A DNA stretch of 5,464 bases from Candidatus Thorarchaeota archaeon (GCA_029855925.1 JAGSHP010000443.1:1-5464), one strand, 5' to 3'; counted from the first letter of the stretch, positions 1-5,267 are shown. The notes: a model not told the origin generated them from the letters alone. Program-made: numbers and translations.

Positions 1-22
1 ATATATGGTTTGCTTGATAACA

Positions 23-1057
23 ATGTCCGAACGAAAGATAATCTGTGATGGACTGGTGAAGACCTATCGATCCAAGAAATGGGAACGACTTATTCCACCA
101 CGTTATACCTACAAAACAGTTCGAGCTCTCGACGGGCTGAGTTTTGAGATTGAAAGAGGTGAGGTCTTTGGTCTTTTGGGGCCTAACGGCGCCGGGAAGA
201 CGACAACAATTCAATCACTTGCGGGACTGCTCATTCCTGACGCCGGTGAAGTCTCAGTATTTGGAATCGATCCCGTGACTGAACCGGAGAGAGTCAAACG
301 AATCGTTGGAGTCGTTGCGGGTGGAAATCCCCGCCAGCTCTATAATAAACTGTCAGCAAGGGAGAACCTACGTTACTGGGGGTATCTCTTTGGTCTCTCA
401 GGCTCAGATCTGGAGAAGCGCATCAACTATCTGCTTGAACTCGTAAACCTGACAGACCGTGCGGACGACCTCATTGAGAAATTCAGTGCGGGCATGACTC
501 AACGCATCATCATTGCTCGGGGTCTAATTCACGACCCTCAAGTCCTACTTCTTGACGAACCAACAGTTGGTCTTGATCCCAAGTCGAGCCGCGAGATTCG
601 GGCATTCATAAAGAAACAGTTGGTCGATGAGGGGGAGAAGACCGTCCTACTCACTACGCACGAGATGCATGTGGCGGAGGAGCTCTCGGACCGAATTGCC
701 ATCATCAATCATGGCAAGGTGATTGCTCTAGACCGACCAGAGGCGTTACGCAAACGCGCCAACGGAGGAATGAGGATTGATGTTGACATACGTAATCTCG
801 ATGAGCAGATATTGTCTCACCTTGCCAACGATGGAGTCGCCGTCATCGACACCTCGCGCGACGCTGACGACCTCACAGTGACCCATGTCACTTTCAAGGC
901 TGAAGATGAAGACGCGGCACTCCAGAGAATTATAGAGGCTGTCTTGAAACGCCCCGAGGCACGATTACTCAGCATGGCTGTCCGAGAACCATCTCTGGAG
1001 GATGCGTTTGTGTTTCTTACGGAACGGAATGATGAGGAGGTTTCAGTTGATGCATAA
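23..1057 (+). CDS. ABC-2 type transporter ATP-binding protein (DrrA/CcmA-like)
   Basis: This is the cytoplasmic ATPase that would energise the membrane permease encoded next to it. Numbered from the ATG at 23 (344 aa), it shows Walker A GPNGAGKT at 53-60, a signature SAGMTQR at 155-161, Walker B VLLLDEP from 174, a D-loop VGLDP at 182-186 and the H-loop histidine at 213 (TTHEM). After the nucleotide-binding domain comes a C-terminal region of about 95 residues ending in REPSLEDAFVFLTE, the tail typical of DrrA-type ATPases of ABC-2 exporters. The Q-loop region reads VAGGNPRQLYNKLSARENL, with no Gln at the usual place, as in several ABC-2 ATPases; the signature has SAG instead of SGG. An in-frame ATG at 5 would add MVCLIT; I prefer 23 because MSERKIICDGLVKTY fits the family N-terminus, but neither start has a clear SD. 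It overlaps the permease gene by 8 bp. The substrate cannot be read from the sequence. Confidence 0.93.
   Translation: MSERKIICDGLVKTYRSKKWERLIPPRYTYKTVRALDGLSFEIERGEVFGLLGPNGAGKTTTIQSLAGLLIPDAGEVSVFGIDPVTEPERVKRIVGVVAGGNPRQLYNKLSARENLRYWGYLFGLSGSDLEKRINYLLELVNLTDRADDLIEKFSAGMTQRIIIARGLIHDPQVLLLDEPTVGLDPKSSREIRAFIKKQLVDEGEKTVLLTTHEMHVAEELSDRIAIINHGKVIALDRPEALRKRANGGMRIDVDIRNLDEQILSHLANDGVAVIDTSRDADDLTVTHVTFKAEDEDAALQRIIEAVLKRPEARLLSMAVREPSLEDAFVFLTERNDEEVSVDA
1036..1040 (+). promoter_or_regulatory. Shine-Dalgarno site that fixes the permease start
   Basis: GGAGG (within GATGAGGAGG) lies 9 nt before the ATG at 1050 and inside the end of the ATPase gene. It supports 1050 rather than the upstream in-frame ATGs at 1002, 1029 and 1032, and suggests translational coupling of the two ABC genes. 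Confidence 0.75.
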
Positions 1058-1862
1058 GGCACACCATTGGCTATTGATAGTGAAGGCAACTCTTGTCAAG
1101 GAACTGAAGATTCAGAAACGCTACGTGGGTTGGCTGATAGCTAGTCTGATCCAACCAATCATCTGGATGGTCTTGTTCTCCATGATTGGTAAGGGATTCG
1201 GTATAGGCGACACATCTGCAGGGTTTAACTTCACCAGCTTTCTCATCCTTGGAGTGCTCCTGCTCATGATTCTCTCTCAGTCGCTCTGGGGTGCAGGGCT
1301 TGCTCTACGAAATGAACAGTATCGAGGGACGCTGGAGTCGACACTGACTGCACCAACCCATCTGACCGCAATGCTTGTGGGCTACGCATTAGTGGACCTT
1401 GTCCTTGCCGGATATCTCGTATTTGTGGGGTTCACCTTGGGGACCCTTGTATTTGGTCTTGAGCTCTCAGTTGTTGATCCTGTGGGGCTGGTCATCGCGT
1501 TTGGTGTCACCATCTTTGGTGTGTCAGGATTTGCATTCATGTTTGCAGCAGTGACCCTCTTGGTCAAACAGGCAAACGCAATAGTAAACACAGTACAGCC
1601 CATCCTGTTTCTACTCACTGGGATCTTCTTTCCGGTCACCGCGCTCCCATCGGCTATTCAGCAATTCTCTCTCCTGCTCCCACTGACTCAGGGCTTCCTT
1701 GCAATTCAAGAGATTACCCTGAACGGTGCTACTCTCCTTGCAGTATCACCACTGCTCATCGGTACTATGATCTCCGGATCGATTCTTGCCATTGTGGGGA
1801 TTGCCATGCTAAGGGCAACAATGAAATGGAGCCGACGCAAGGGTCTTCTGGGAGCATTCTAA
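1050..1862 (+). CDS. ABC-2 type transporter permease
   Basis: This is the 270-aa integral membrane partner of the preceding ATPase. Hydrophobic segments lie at roughly residues 26-47, 62-86, 107-135, 145-171, 182-198 and 229-254, the six-helix layout of ABC-2 (DrrB/NodJ-like) permeases. Family features are the amphipathic N-terminal stretch with KELKIQKRY before helix 1, the motif RNEQYRGTLESTLTAPTHL at 87-105 that includes the coupling region, and N180..QPILFLLTGIFFPVTALP followed by LLPLTQG. The C-terminus is basic (KWSRRKG), as expected for a cytoplasmic tail. The start at 1050 is chosen on its SD and its overlap with the ATPase stop; a longer form from 1002 would add 16 residues with no SD. 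A homodimer with two ATPases is the usual architecture. The transported substrate (drug, lipid, polysaccharide or peptide) is unknown. Confidence 0.92.
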   Translation: MHKAHHWLLIVKATLVKELKIQKRYVGWLIASLIQPIIWMVLFSMIGKGFGIGDTSAGFNFTSFLILGVLLLMILSQSLWGAGLALRNEQYRGTLESTLTAPTHLTAMLVGYALVDLVLAGYLVFVGFTLGTLVFGLELSVVDPVGLVIAFGVTIFGVSGFAFMFAAVTLLVKQANAIVNTVQPILFLLTGIFFPVTALPSAIQQFSLLLPLTQGFLAIQEITLNGATLLAVSPLLIGTMISGSILAIVGIAMLRATMKWSRRKGLLGAF

Positions 1863-1884
1863 AAAATCGAGAAGGGACTGCCTC

Positions 1885-2262
1885 ATGACGGATGACGACG
1901 AACCAATCACGCGATTTGAACCACCGACCTCACTTGAGGAGTTGTCAGAGGCACTCACTCTTCTCGGAAATCTTACACGACTGCGTGTCATTGCGGCGTT
2001 GAGCAAGCGCCCCATGTTCATTCAGGAACTGAGCGGTGAGCTGGGTGTTTCTTATCCTCTACTCCACCTTCATCTGAAGAACATGGAGAAGCATGGGATT
2101 GTCAAGAGCGAGTACGCAGTCGGTACCGACAAATCCACGCGATACGTGAAACGATATTTCACATTGGTGGACTTCAAGATCGAGGTCACACCAGACTTGG
2201 TCACAAGGTTGGCCGAAAAGAGTGACACGAAGGTCACGACGAAAAAACGCACAAAGAGGTAA
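1885..2262 (+). CDS. ArsR-like winged helix-turn-helix regulator
   Basis: This is a 125-aa predicted DNA-binding protein, 22 bp after the permease and 4 bp before the next gene. After an acidic N-terminus (DDDE), residues 20-40 (LSEALTLLGNLTRLRVIAAL) form the first helices. Residues 44-74 hold the helix-turn-helix, with FIQELSGELGVSYPLLHLHL followed by the ArsR-style KNMEKHGIVKSE. Residues 76-95 read as a wing (YAVGTDKSTRYVKRYFTLV). The last 14 residues are rich in Lys, Arg and Thr. The CXC-type metal motif of metal-sensing ArsR proteins is absent, so a metal ligand is not supported. The SD before ATG 1885 is modest (GAAGGGA). Its place in the operon suggests that it controls the ABC genes, probably including its own transcription; no operator can be seen because the operon promoter lies at or beyond the window edge. 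Confidence 0.85.
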   Translation: MTDDDEPITRFEPPTSLEELSEALTLLGNLTRLRVIAALSKRPMFIQELSGELGVSYPLLHLHLKNMEKHGIVKSEYAVGTDKSTRYVKRYFTLVDFKIEVTPDLVTRLAEKSDTKVTTKKRTKR

Positions 2263-2266
2263 TTAC

Positions 2267-2593
2267 ATGAGTCGATCAGCAGGAAAATGGTTGGCGGGAC
2301 TCTCAGTCATCTTCATGGGATTCGGATTCCCCGCCTATTTGGCCTATCTGGCAGCTGTATATAATCTGAACATCTGGTTCGTGGGCATCTTTACGTTTCT
2401 CTCACTACTGGGTGCTGCTGGTATTGCCGTTGTCTACTTGGGGGTCTCGTCTGAATGGATCTTTGGTGACGACGACGAGATCGGGGACCGACACAAGAAC
2501 GTGGTTGAGACCCTGCAAGCCCTTGTTGAGCGTATGGATGAACTCTACGAGTCACTCAAGGACATTGATGACATGCTCAAGATGGAGGAGTGA
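2267..2593 (+). CDS. Small membrane protein with acidic C-terminal coiled coil
   Basis: A 108-aa protein that I do not recognise as a named family. Two hydrophobic segments are clear, at about 8-32 (containing GLSVIFMGFGFPAYLAYLA) and 36-60 (IWFVGIFTFLSLLGAAGIAVV), joined by a very short turn. A cytoplasmic-looking C-terminal half follows. From about residue 79 it has regular 3-4 hydrophobic spacing (L83, L86, M90, L93, L97, I100, L104), typical of a coiled coil, and it is strongly acidic (15 Asp/Glu against 5 Lys/Arg over 68-108). The ATG at 2267 is preferred over the longer in-frame start at 2222 because AGAGGT lies 6 nt before it and the upstream 15 codons overlap the regulator gene. It starts 4 bp after the regulator stop and ends 4 bp before the next small gene, so it is almost certainly co-transcribed with the ABC genes. 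A role as accessory subunit or membrane anchor is inferred from context only. Confidence 0.82.
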   Translation: MSRSAGKWLAGLSVIFMGFGFPAYLAYLAAVYNLNIWFVGIFTFLSLLGAAGIAVVYLGVSSEWIFGDDDEIGDRHKNVVETLQALVERMDELYESLKDIDDMLKMEE

Positions 2594-2597
2594 TACC

Positions 2598-2723
2598 ATG
2601 CCGAGAATCTCAAAGAGTGAAGAGATCAAGCTGATTCAGCGGGCTGAGAAGCGGATGACTGAGATCGAGTTCTTGGTCGAGTCAATAAAGAAGTCATTGA
2701 AGCGGATTGAAGGTGGGCAGTAG
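2598..2723 (+). CDS. 41-residue coiled-coil microprotein
   Basis: A short gene, easily missed, with ATG at 2598 and TAG at 2721-2723. A strong SD (GGAGGAG at 2584-2590, inside the previous gene) lies 7 nt upstream, and the gap to the previous stop is 4 bp. The protein MPRISKSEEIKLIQRAEKRM... is highly charged, has no Cys and no membrane segment, and is predicted to be one long helix. Hydrophobic residues fall at 13, 16, 20, 23, 27, 30, 34 and 37, an unbroken 3-4 heptad pattern, ending in EGGQ. Net charge is about +3 (10 Lys/Arg, 7 Glu), opposite to the acidic coil of the preceding membrane protein. It may pair with that protein or self-associate. No family is recognised and the function is unknown. 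The SD, spacing and heptad regularity are the case for it being real. Confidence 0.72.
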   Translation: MPRISKSEEIKLIQRAEKRMTEIEFLVESIKKSLKRIEGGQ

Positions 2724-2736
2724 AGCGGGAACTCTC

Positions 2737-3441
2737 TCAAGGAACTATCCTTGCTGCGCCGATATTGTATATCCATCGTCCCGCACTGCCGATGAGAGTC
2801 ATGTCTGCATCTTGGGCGATCCTGATCCCCGCATCAGTGGCAACAGCGAGAGACACCATCATTGGCACCATAGCGTGGGCTGCCATCGTGACCGTTTCAG
2901 ACGTCAAACGTCCTGTGAAGAAGATGATGCACTGACGAGGATCGCATCCATAGACCTTTGACAGACCAATCGTCTTGAGCAGAGCATTCTGCCGTCTGAT
3001 GTCCTCCGCGAACAGCCGCCTTTCAGTTCCTGCCTCCATTATCAGCGCGCCATGAGCACATCCAGTCTTCTTCCGCAATACCTGCAGCTCGTGGAGATGC
3101 AGGCATCCCTGTTCTATCTCTGCCATCTCGATCACAAGAGGTGGGGCTGCCTTTCTCCTCTGGTCATAGATCCTCATCTGTTCTATGTCAACGGTAGTGA
3201 TGTAATCAAGCTGGTTGACATGTACCGCCTCCGCGGGTACCAACATCCCCATTGTAGCAAGAAGTCCGAGTGCAAGCTCTTGTTCTTGACCGGGACTTGC
3301 GGTCGTCTCCAGAATCTGCTGTCCATCCGACCAGGATATGATGACCTTGCGCTCAACAGCAATGGTTTCCCTAGTTGAGACGAACTTGCCATCCCTGTTC
3401 TCTGTCACTGATATTCTCTGCAGCCACTCCACAAACAACAC
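2737..3441 (-). CDS. fdhD: Divergent FdhD-family protein lacking the CXXC loop
   Basis: A 234-aa homologue of FdhD, which in E. coli passes sulfur from IscS to the molybdenum cofactor of formate dehydrogenase. Family landmarks are AVERKVIISWSDGQQ (28-42), the TASPGQEQELALGLLATMGML stretch (47-67), TGCAHGALIMEAG (126-138), FAEDIRRQNALLKTIG (144-159), FTGRLTSETV (175-184) and the C-terminal SLAVATDAGIRIAQDADMTL. It is about 40 residues shorter than E. coli FdhD. Much of the loss is between IYDQRRKA and TGCAH, where the CGVCG motif with the sulfur-transfer cysteines should lie. EDVGRH has become EDIRRQ, and the Asp of the following ALDK has become Leu (ALLK). The start is uncertain: the GTG at 3441 follows a stop codon by one codon and has no clear SD; a GTG at 3408 would shorten it by 11 residues. 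It lies 50 bp downstream of arcC on the same strand. Family membership is firm; sulfurtransferase activity is doubtful. Confidence 0.82.
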   Translation of the reverse strand: MLFVEWLQRISVTENRDGKFVSTRETIAVERKVIISWSDGQQILETTASPGQEQELALGLLATMGMLVPAEAVHVNQLDYITTVDIEQMRIYDQRRKAAPPLVIEMAEIEQGCLHLHELQVLRKKTGCAHGALIMEAGTERRLFAEDIRRQNALLKTIGLSKVYGCDPRQCIIFFTGRLTSETVTMAAHAMVPMMVSLAVATDAGIRIAQDADMTLIGSAGRWIYNIGAARIVP

Positions 3442-3491
3442 CAGTCAGTACGGTGTGCTGGTATGTGAAAGGTCTATCGATTTCGTTCCGT

Positions 3492-4442
3492 CTAGTCGGG
3501 AACGATACGCGTTCCAGTCTTTCCACGGAGGGCTCTTGTAATGTTTGGAGGGTCTGTGATGAGAGCAAGTTCGCCCCCACGCTCAATGAACTGAATGCAT
3601 GCCCTAATCTTTGGTAGCATGCTTCCCGGTGCGAATTGCCCCTCCGCGATGTACCTCTTGGCCTCAGAGACGGTCATGGAGTCAATTGGCTTCTGGTCGG
3701 GCTTGCCGAAGTTGACATAGACCTGCTCGACAGCAGTAGAGATGAGCAGCAGATCAACATCGAGGTCACTTGCGAGCAGACTTGACGCATAGTCTTTGTC
3801 GATGACCGCAGCCACCCCTGTGAGGTTGCCATCCTCGTCCTCGACCACGGGGATTCCGCCACCACCCACGGCATAGACAATTATACCATTCTCTATCAGT
3901 GCCTTGATCGCCTTCAGTTCAACAATCTTGCGTGGAATCGGCGACGGCACCACTCTTCTCCAACCGCGCCCGGAGTCCTCAATGACATTCCATCCGAGTG
4001 TCTTGGCTCGCTCCATTGCGGTATCTTTGTCCATGAACGTTCCAATTGGCTTTGTTGGTTTTTTGAAGGCAGGGTCGTTCTTGTCAACCACAACCTGAGT
4101 GATTACTCCGGCCATCGTCTTTTCGATACTACGCCTCTTGAACTCGTTTGTCAGTGCGCTTGCGAGCATGTATCCGATTTGACCCTGGCTCTGAGCGCCG
4201 CAATAATCCAGTGGAATCTCATGAACCTCTTTTGCAGCAATCTCTGACCTGCGAAGAATAGATCCCACCTGGGGTCCGTTGCCTGATGTGATTACGATGT
4301 TCCATCCCTCGAGAATCATGTCTGCAATATGCCTCGAGGTCTCCTGCGCCGCTTGATACTGGTCTTCAATAGAACGCTTTGTCTTGTCGCGAATTAACGA
4401 GTTGCCTCCGATTGCAACTACGCCAGTCTTTGGTGTTGCCAT
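3492..4442 (-). CDS. arcC: Carbamate kinase
   Basis: A full-length 316-aa cytosolic carbamate kinase of the amino-acid kinase fold. It interconverts carbamoyl phosphate plus ADP with ATP plus carbamate, usually to harvest ATP from carbamoyl phosphate made in arginine or purine/ureide breakdown. Visible motifs are VVAIGGNSLI (8-17), VITSGNGPQVG (50-60), IPLDYCGAQSQGQIGYML (76-93), VVDKNDPAFKKPTKPIGTF (118-136), GRGWRRVVPSPIPRKIVE (158-175), VGGGGIPV (192-199), GVAAVIDKDYASSLLA (209-224) and FAPGSMLPKI (270-279), ending KTGTRIVP. The usual GSMGPK is GSMLPK here, a mild change. The ATG is supported by the SD GAGGTGA at 4447-4453, 4 nt away, and by a TATA-like box upstream. No carbamoyltransferase or deiminase gene is in the window, so the source of carbamoyl phosphate is unknown. 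It heads a probable two-gene transcript with the fdhD-like gene. Confidence 0.96.
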   Translation of the reverse strand: MATPKTGVVAIGGNSLIRDKTKRSIEDQYQAAQETSRHIADMILEGWNIVITSGNGPQVGSILRRSEIAAKEVHEIPLDYCGAQSQGQIGYMLASALTNEFKRRSIEKTMAGVITQVVVDKNDPAFKKPTKPIGTFMDKDTAMERAKTLGWNVIEDSGRGWRRVVPSPIPRKIVELKAIKALIENGIIVYAVGGGGIPVVEDEDGNLTGVAAVIDKDYASSLLASDLDVDLLLISTAVEQVYVNFGKPDQKPIDSMTVSEAKRYIAEGQFAPGSMLPKIRACIQFIERGGELALITDPPNITRALRGKTGTRIVPD

Positions 4443-4482
4443 GGACTCACCTCAGATGAGAGGTAAACGCACTTGTGACCGA

Positions 4483-4490
4483 CTTTTAAG
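4483..4490 (-). promoter_or_regulatory. Putative TATA box for arcC
   Basis: On the minus strand this reads CTTAAAAG. It lies about 40 nt upstream of the arcC ATG, which would put a transcription start near 4460 and leave a leader of about 18 nt that still contains the SD GAGGTGA. The match and spacing are typical of archaeal promoters, but this is a short motif with no experimental support. Confidence 0.45.
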
Positions 4491-4553
4491 ATGTTTGTTC
4501 TGCGTCATTCTGTTCCTTGCACATACTGATGATGCGGTCCACGCCAAACTGTA

Positions 4554-4568
4554 GTTACTATTCGTAAC
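4554..4568. repeat. Short inverted repeat, possible operator
   Basis: GTTAC-N5-GTAAC is a perfect 5-bp dyad in the arcC/ferredoxin divergent region, about 30 bp upstream of the ferredoxin TATA-like box. A dimeric regulator could bind there. Arms this short can occur by chance, so confidence is low. Confidence 0.25.
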
Positions 4569-4593
4569 ATTGATGCAATAATCTTGGACATTT

Positions 4594-4606
4594 CGAAACT
4601 ATTAAA
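4594..4606 (+). promoter_or_regulatory. Putative BRE/TATA promoter of the ferredoxin gene
   Basis: CGAAAC (BRE-like) is followed directly by TATTAAA at 4600-4606. A start of transcription about 25 nt downstream (near 4626) would leave a leader of about 20 nt with the SD AAGGTGA at 4635-4641 before the ATG at 4646. The order and spacing match the standard archaeal core promoter. Confidence 0.55.
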
Positions 4607-4645
4607 CGATAGTGATTAGCAGAACAGATCGTAGAAGGTGAATCA

Positions 4646-5041
4646 ATGAATCGACGTGGTTTTGGCCGCAGACGAGGTCTTGGTCGTCCGAGAACAAGGC
4701 AAGGTCGCCACTACGGAAATTCTCGATGGGACTCCGTACGGGTCAGTGCTGTTGGACCTAGCTCTTCTTCTCTTGGAGATGATGTTTCTGTCTCCAGTGA
4801 GGCTCCAAAGTCTGATGAATCGCAAACCATCCACATACGGTCCCCGCCTGCTAGTGAGGGTCCACCCCGCCCTCATGTCGACCAGTCACTCTGTGCGAGC
4901 TGTGGCGTATGTATGCGCGTCTGCCCCGCTGGTGCAATCTCTATGGATGGTCCCTTTGCAGTCATTGATCAGCAGAGATGTGTTGGATGCGGCGTCTGTA
5001 TTCGCGCCTGTCCACGCGGCGCAATCAAGTTTGGCTCATAG
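4646..5041 (+). CDS. 2[4Fe-4S] ferredoxin-domain protein with Arg-rich N-terminal extension
   Basis: A 131-aa protein whose last 55 residues form a bacterial-type 2[4Fe-4S] ferredoxin. The first cluster motif is C83-A-S-C86-G-V-C89-M-R-V-C93-P and the second C112-V-G-C115-G-V-C118-I-R-A-C122-P, all eight cysteines present, so low-potential electron transfer is expected. Before it lies an unusual extension. Residues 1-32 hold 11 Arg with many Gly (MNRRGFGRRRGLGRPRTRQG), and residues 34-75 are rich in Ser, Pro and acidic residues and probably disordered. The start has an SD (AAGGTGA) 4 nt upstream. The frame is fixed by the cysteine motifs, although a 132-codon open frame overlaps it from 4656. 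It is monocistronic as far as can be seen. The redox partner is not identifiable; the extension could bind nucleic acid, an acidic protein or a membrane surface. Confidence 0.9.
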   Translation: MNRRGFGRRRGLGRPRTRQGRHYGNSRWDSVRVSAVGPSSSSLGDDVSVSSEAPKSDESQTIHIRSPPASEGPPRPHVDQSLCASCGVCMRVCPAGAISMDGPFAVIDQQRCVGCGVCIRACPRGAIKFGS

Positions 5042-5078
5042 GTTCAGCCGATGATTGTGCGAGTTCGCCTCGGCATAG

Positions 5079-5133
5079 CCTTGACTTCGCTTCCTCATAC
5101 GGACCTGAATCCTCTCTTGTTGCTGAGTCAAGG
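5079..5133. repeat. Inverted repeat downstream of the ferredoxin gene
   Basis: CCTTGACT at 5079-5086 and AGTCAAGG at 5126-5133 are perfect 8-bp arms, extendable by G-U pairs at both ends, around a 39-nt loop. It lies 38 bp after the ferredoxin stop. It could be a 3' RNA structure or a paired binding site. It has no following T-run, so a terminator is not supported. Confidence 0.35.
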
Positions 5134-5165
5134 TGATCGCTACTTGGAATGTGCGCTGCATTAAA

Positions 5166-5194
5166 TCTCGTTTATATAATCTCCGAAAACGAGA
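5166..5194. repeat. Inverted repeat overlapping a TATA box
   Basis: TCTCGTTT at 5166-5173 and AAACGAGA at 5187-5194 are perfect 8-bp arms around a 13-nt centre. With one bulged A (5195), flanking AAA (5163-5165) and TTT (5196-5198) extend the pairing. The TATA-like TTTATATAAT lies across the left arm and centre, so a bound dimer would block TBP, as expected for an archaeal repressor site. A 3' hairpin of the ferredoxin transcript is the alternative. Confidence 0.45.
5171..5180 (+). promoter_or_regulatory. Putative distal TATA box for the secreted-protein gene
   Basis: TTTATATAAT is a near-ideal archaeal TATA box. Transcription would start near 5200 and give a leader of about 70 nt before the TTG at 5268. 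It overlaps the inverted repeat at 5166-5194. Confidence 0.5.
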
Positions 5195-5203
5195 ATTTTA
5201 ACA

Positions 5204-5213
5204 GGATTTATAA
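5204..5213 (+). promoter_or_regulatory. Putative proximal TATA box for the secreted-protein gene
   Basis: GGATTTATAA, with TTTATAA as core, lies 33 nt downstream of the first box and is free of the inverted repeat. It would start transcription near 5232, leaving a leader of about 35 nt. The two boxes may be alternative promoters; which is used cannot be told from sequence. Confidence 0.45.
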
Positions 5214-5254
5214 GTCGCCTTGTAATTATCGCACACCCAAGGAACAGCGCTTCC

Positions 5255-5260
5255 GAGGAG
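5255..5260 (+). promoter_or_regulatory. Shine-Dalgarno site supporting a TTG start
   Basis: GAGGAG lies 7 nt before TTG 5268. This favours the TTG over the in-frame ATG at 5298, which has no SD and would cut off the basic N-terminus of the signal peptide. Confidence 0.7.
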
Positions 5261-5267
5261 AAACATC

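Noticed and set aside
137..700. A possibly inactive ABC ATPase, because of the SAGMTQ signature and missing Q-loop Gln
   Set aside because: Walker A, Walker B with its Glu, the D-loop and the H-loop His are all intact, and such variants are seen in active ABC-2 ATPases.
1002..1049. A longer permease start at 1002
   Set aside because: No SD precedes it, it would overlap the ATPase gene by 56 bp, and the GGAGG at 1036-1040 is correctly placed for ATG 1050.
3052..3378. A 108-codon + strand frame inside the fdhD-like gene (and another at 2707-2961)
   Set aside because: They are antisense to a clearly homologous protein, lack SD sequences and have no domain-like content.
4656..5054. A 132-codon open frame overlapping the ferredoxin gene on the + strand
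   Set aside because: The 4646 frame has both complete four-cysteine cluster motifs, an SD and a TATA-like box; the 4656 frame has no recognisable domain or SD.
5055..5078. A tRNA-like TpsiC arm (GAGTTCGCCTC)
   Set aside because: The 5-bp stem and 7-nt loop geometry fails and no matching acceptor, D or anticodon arms are found nearby.
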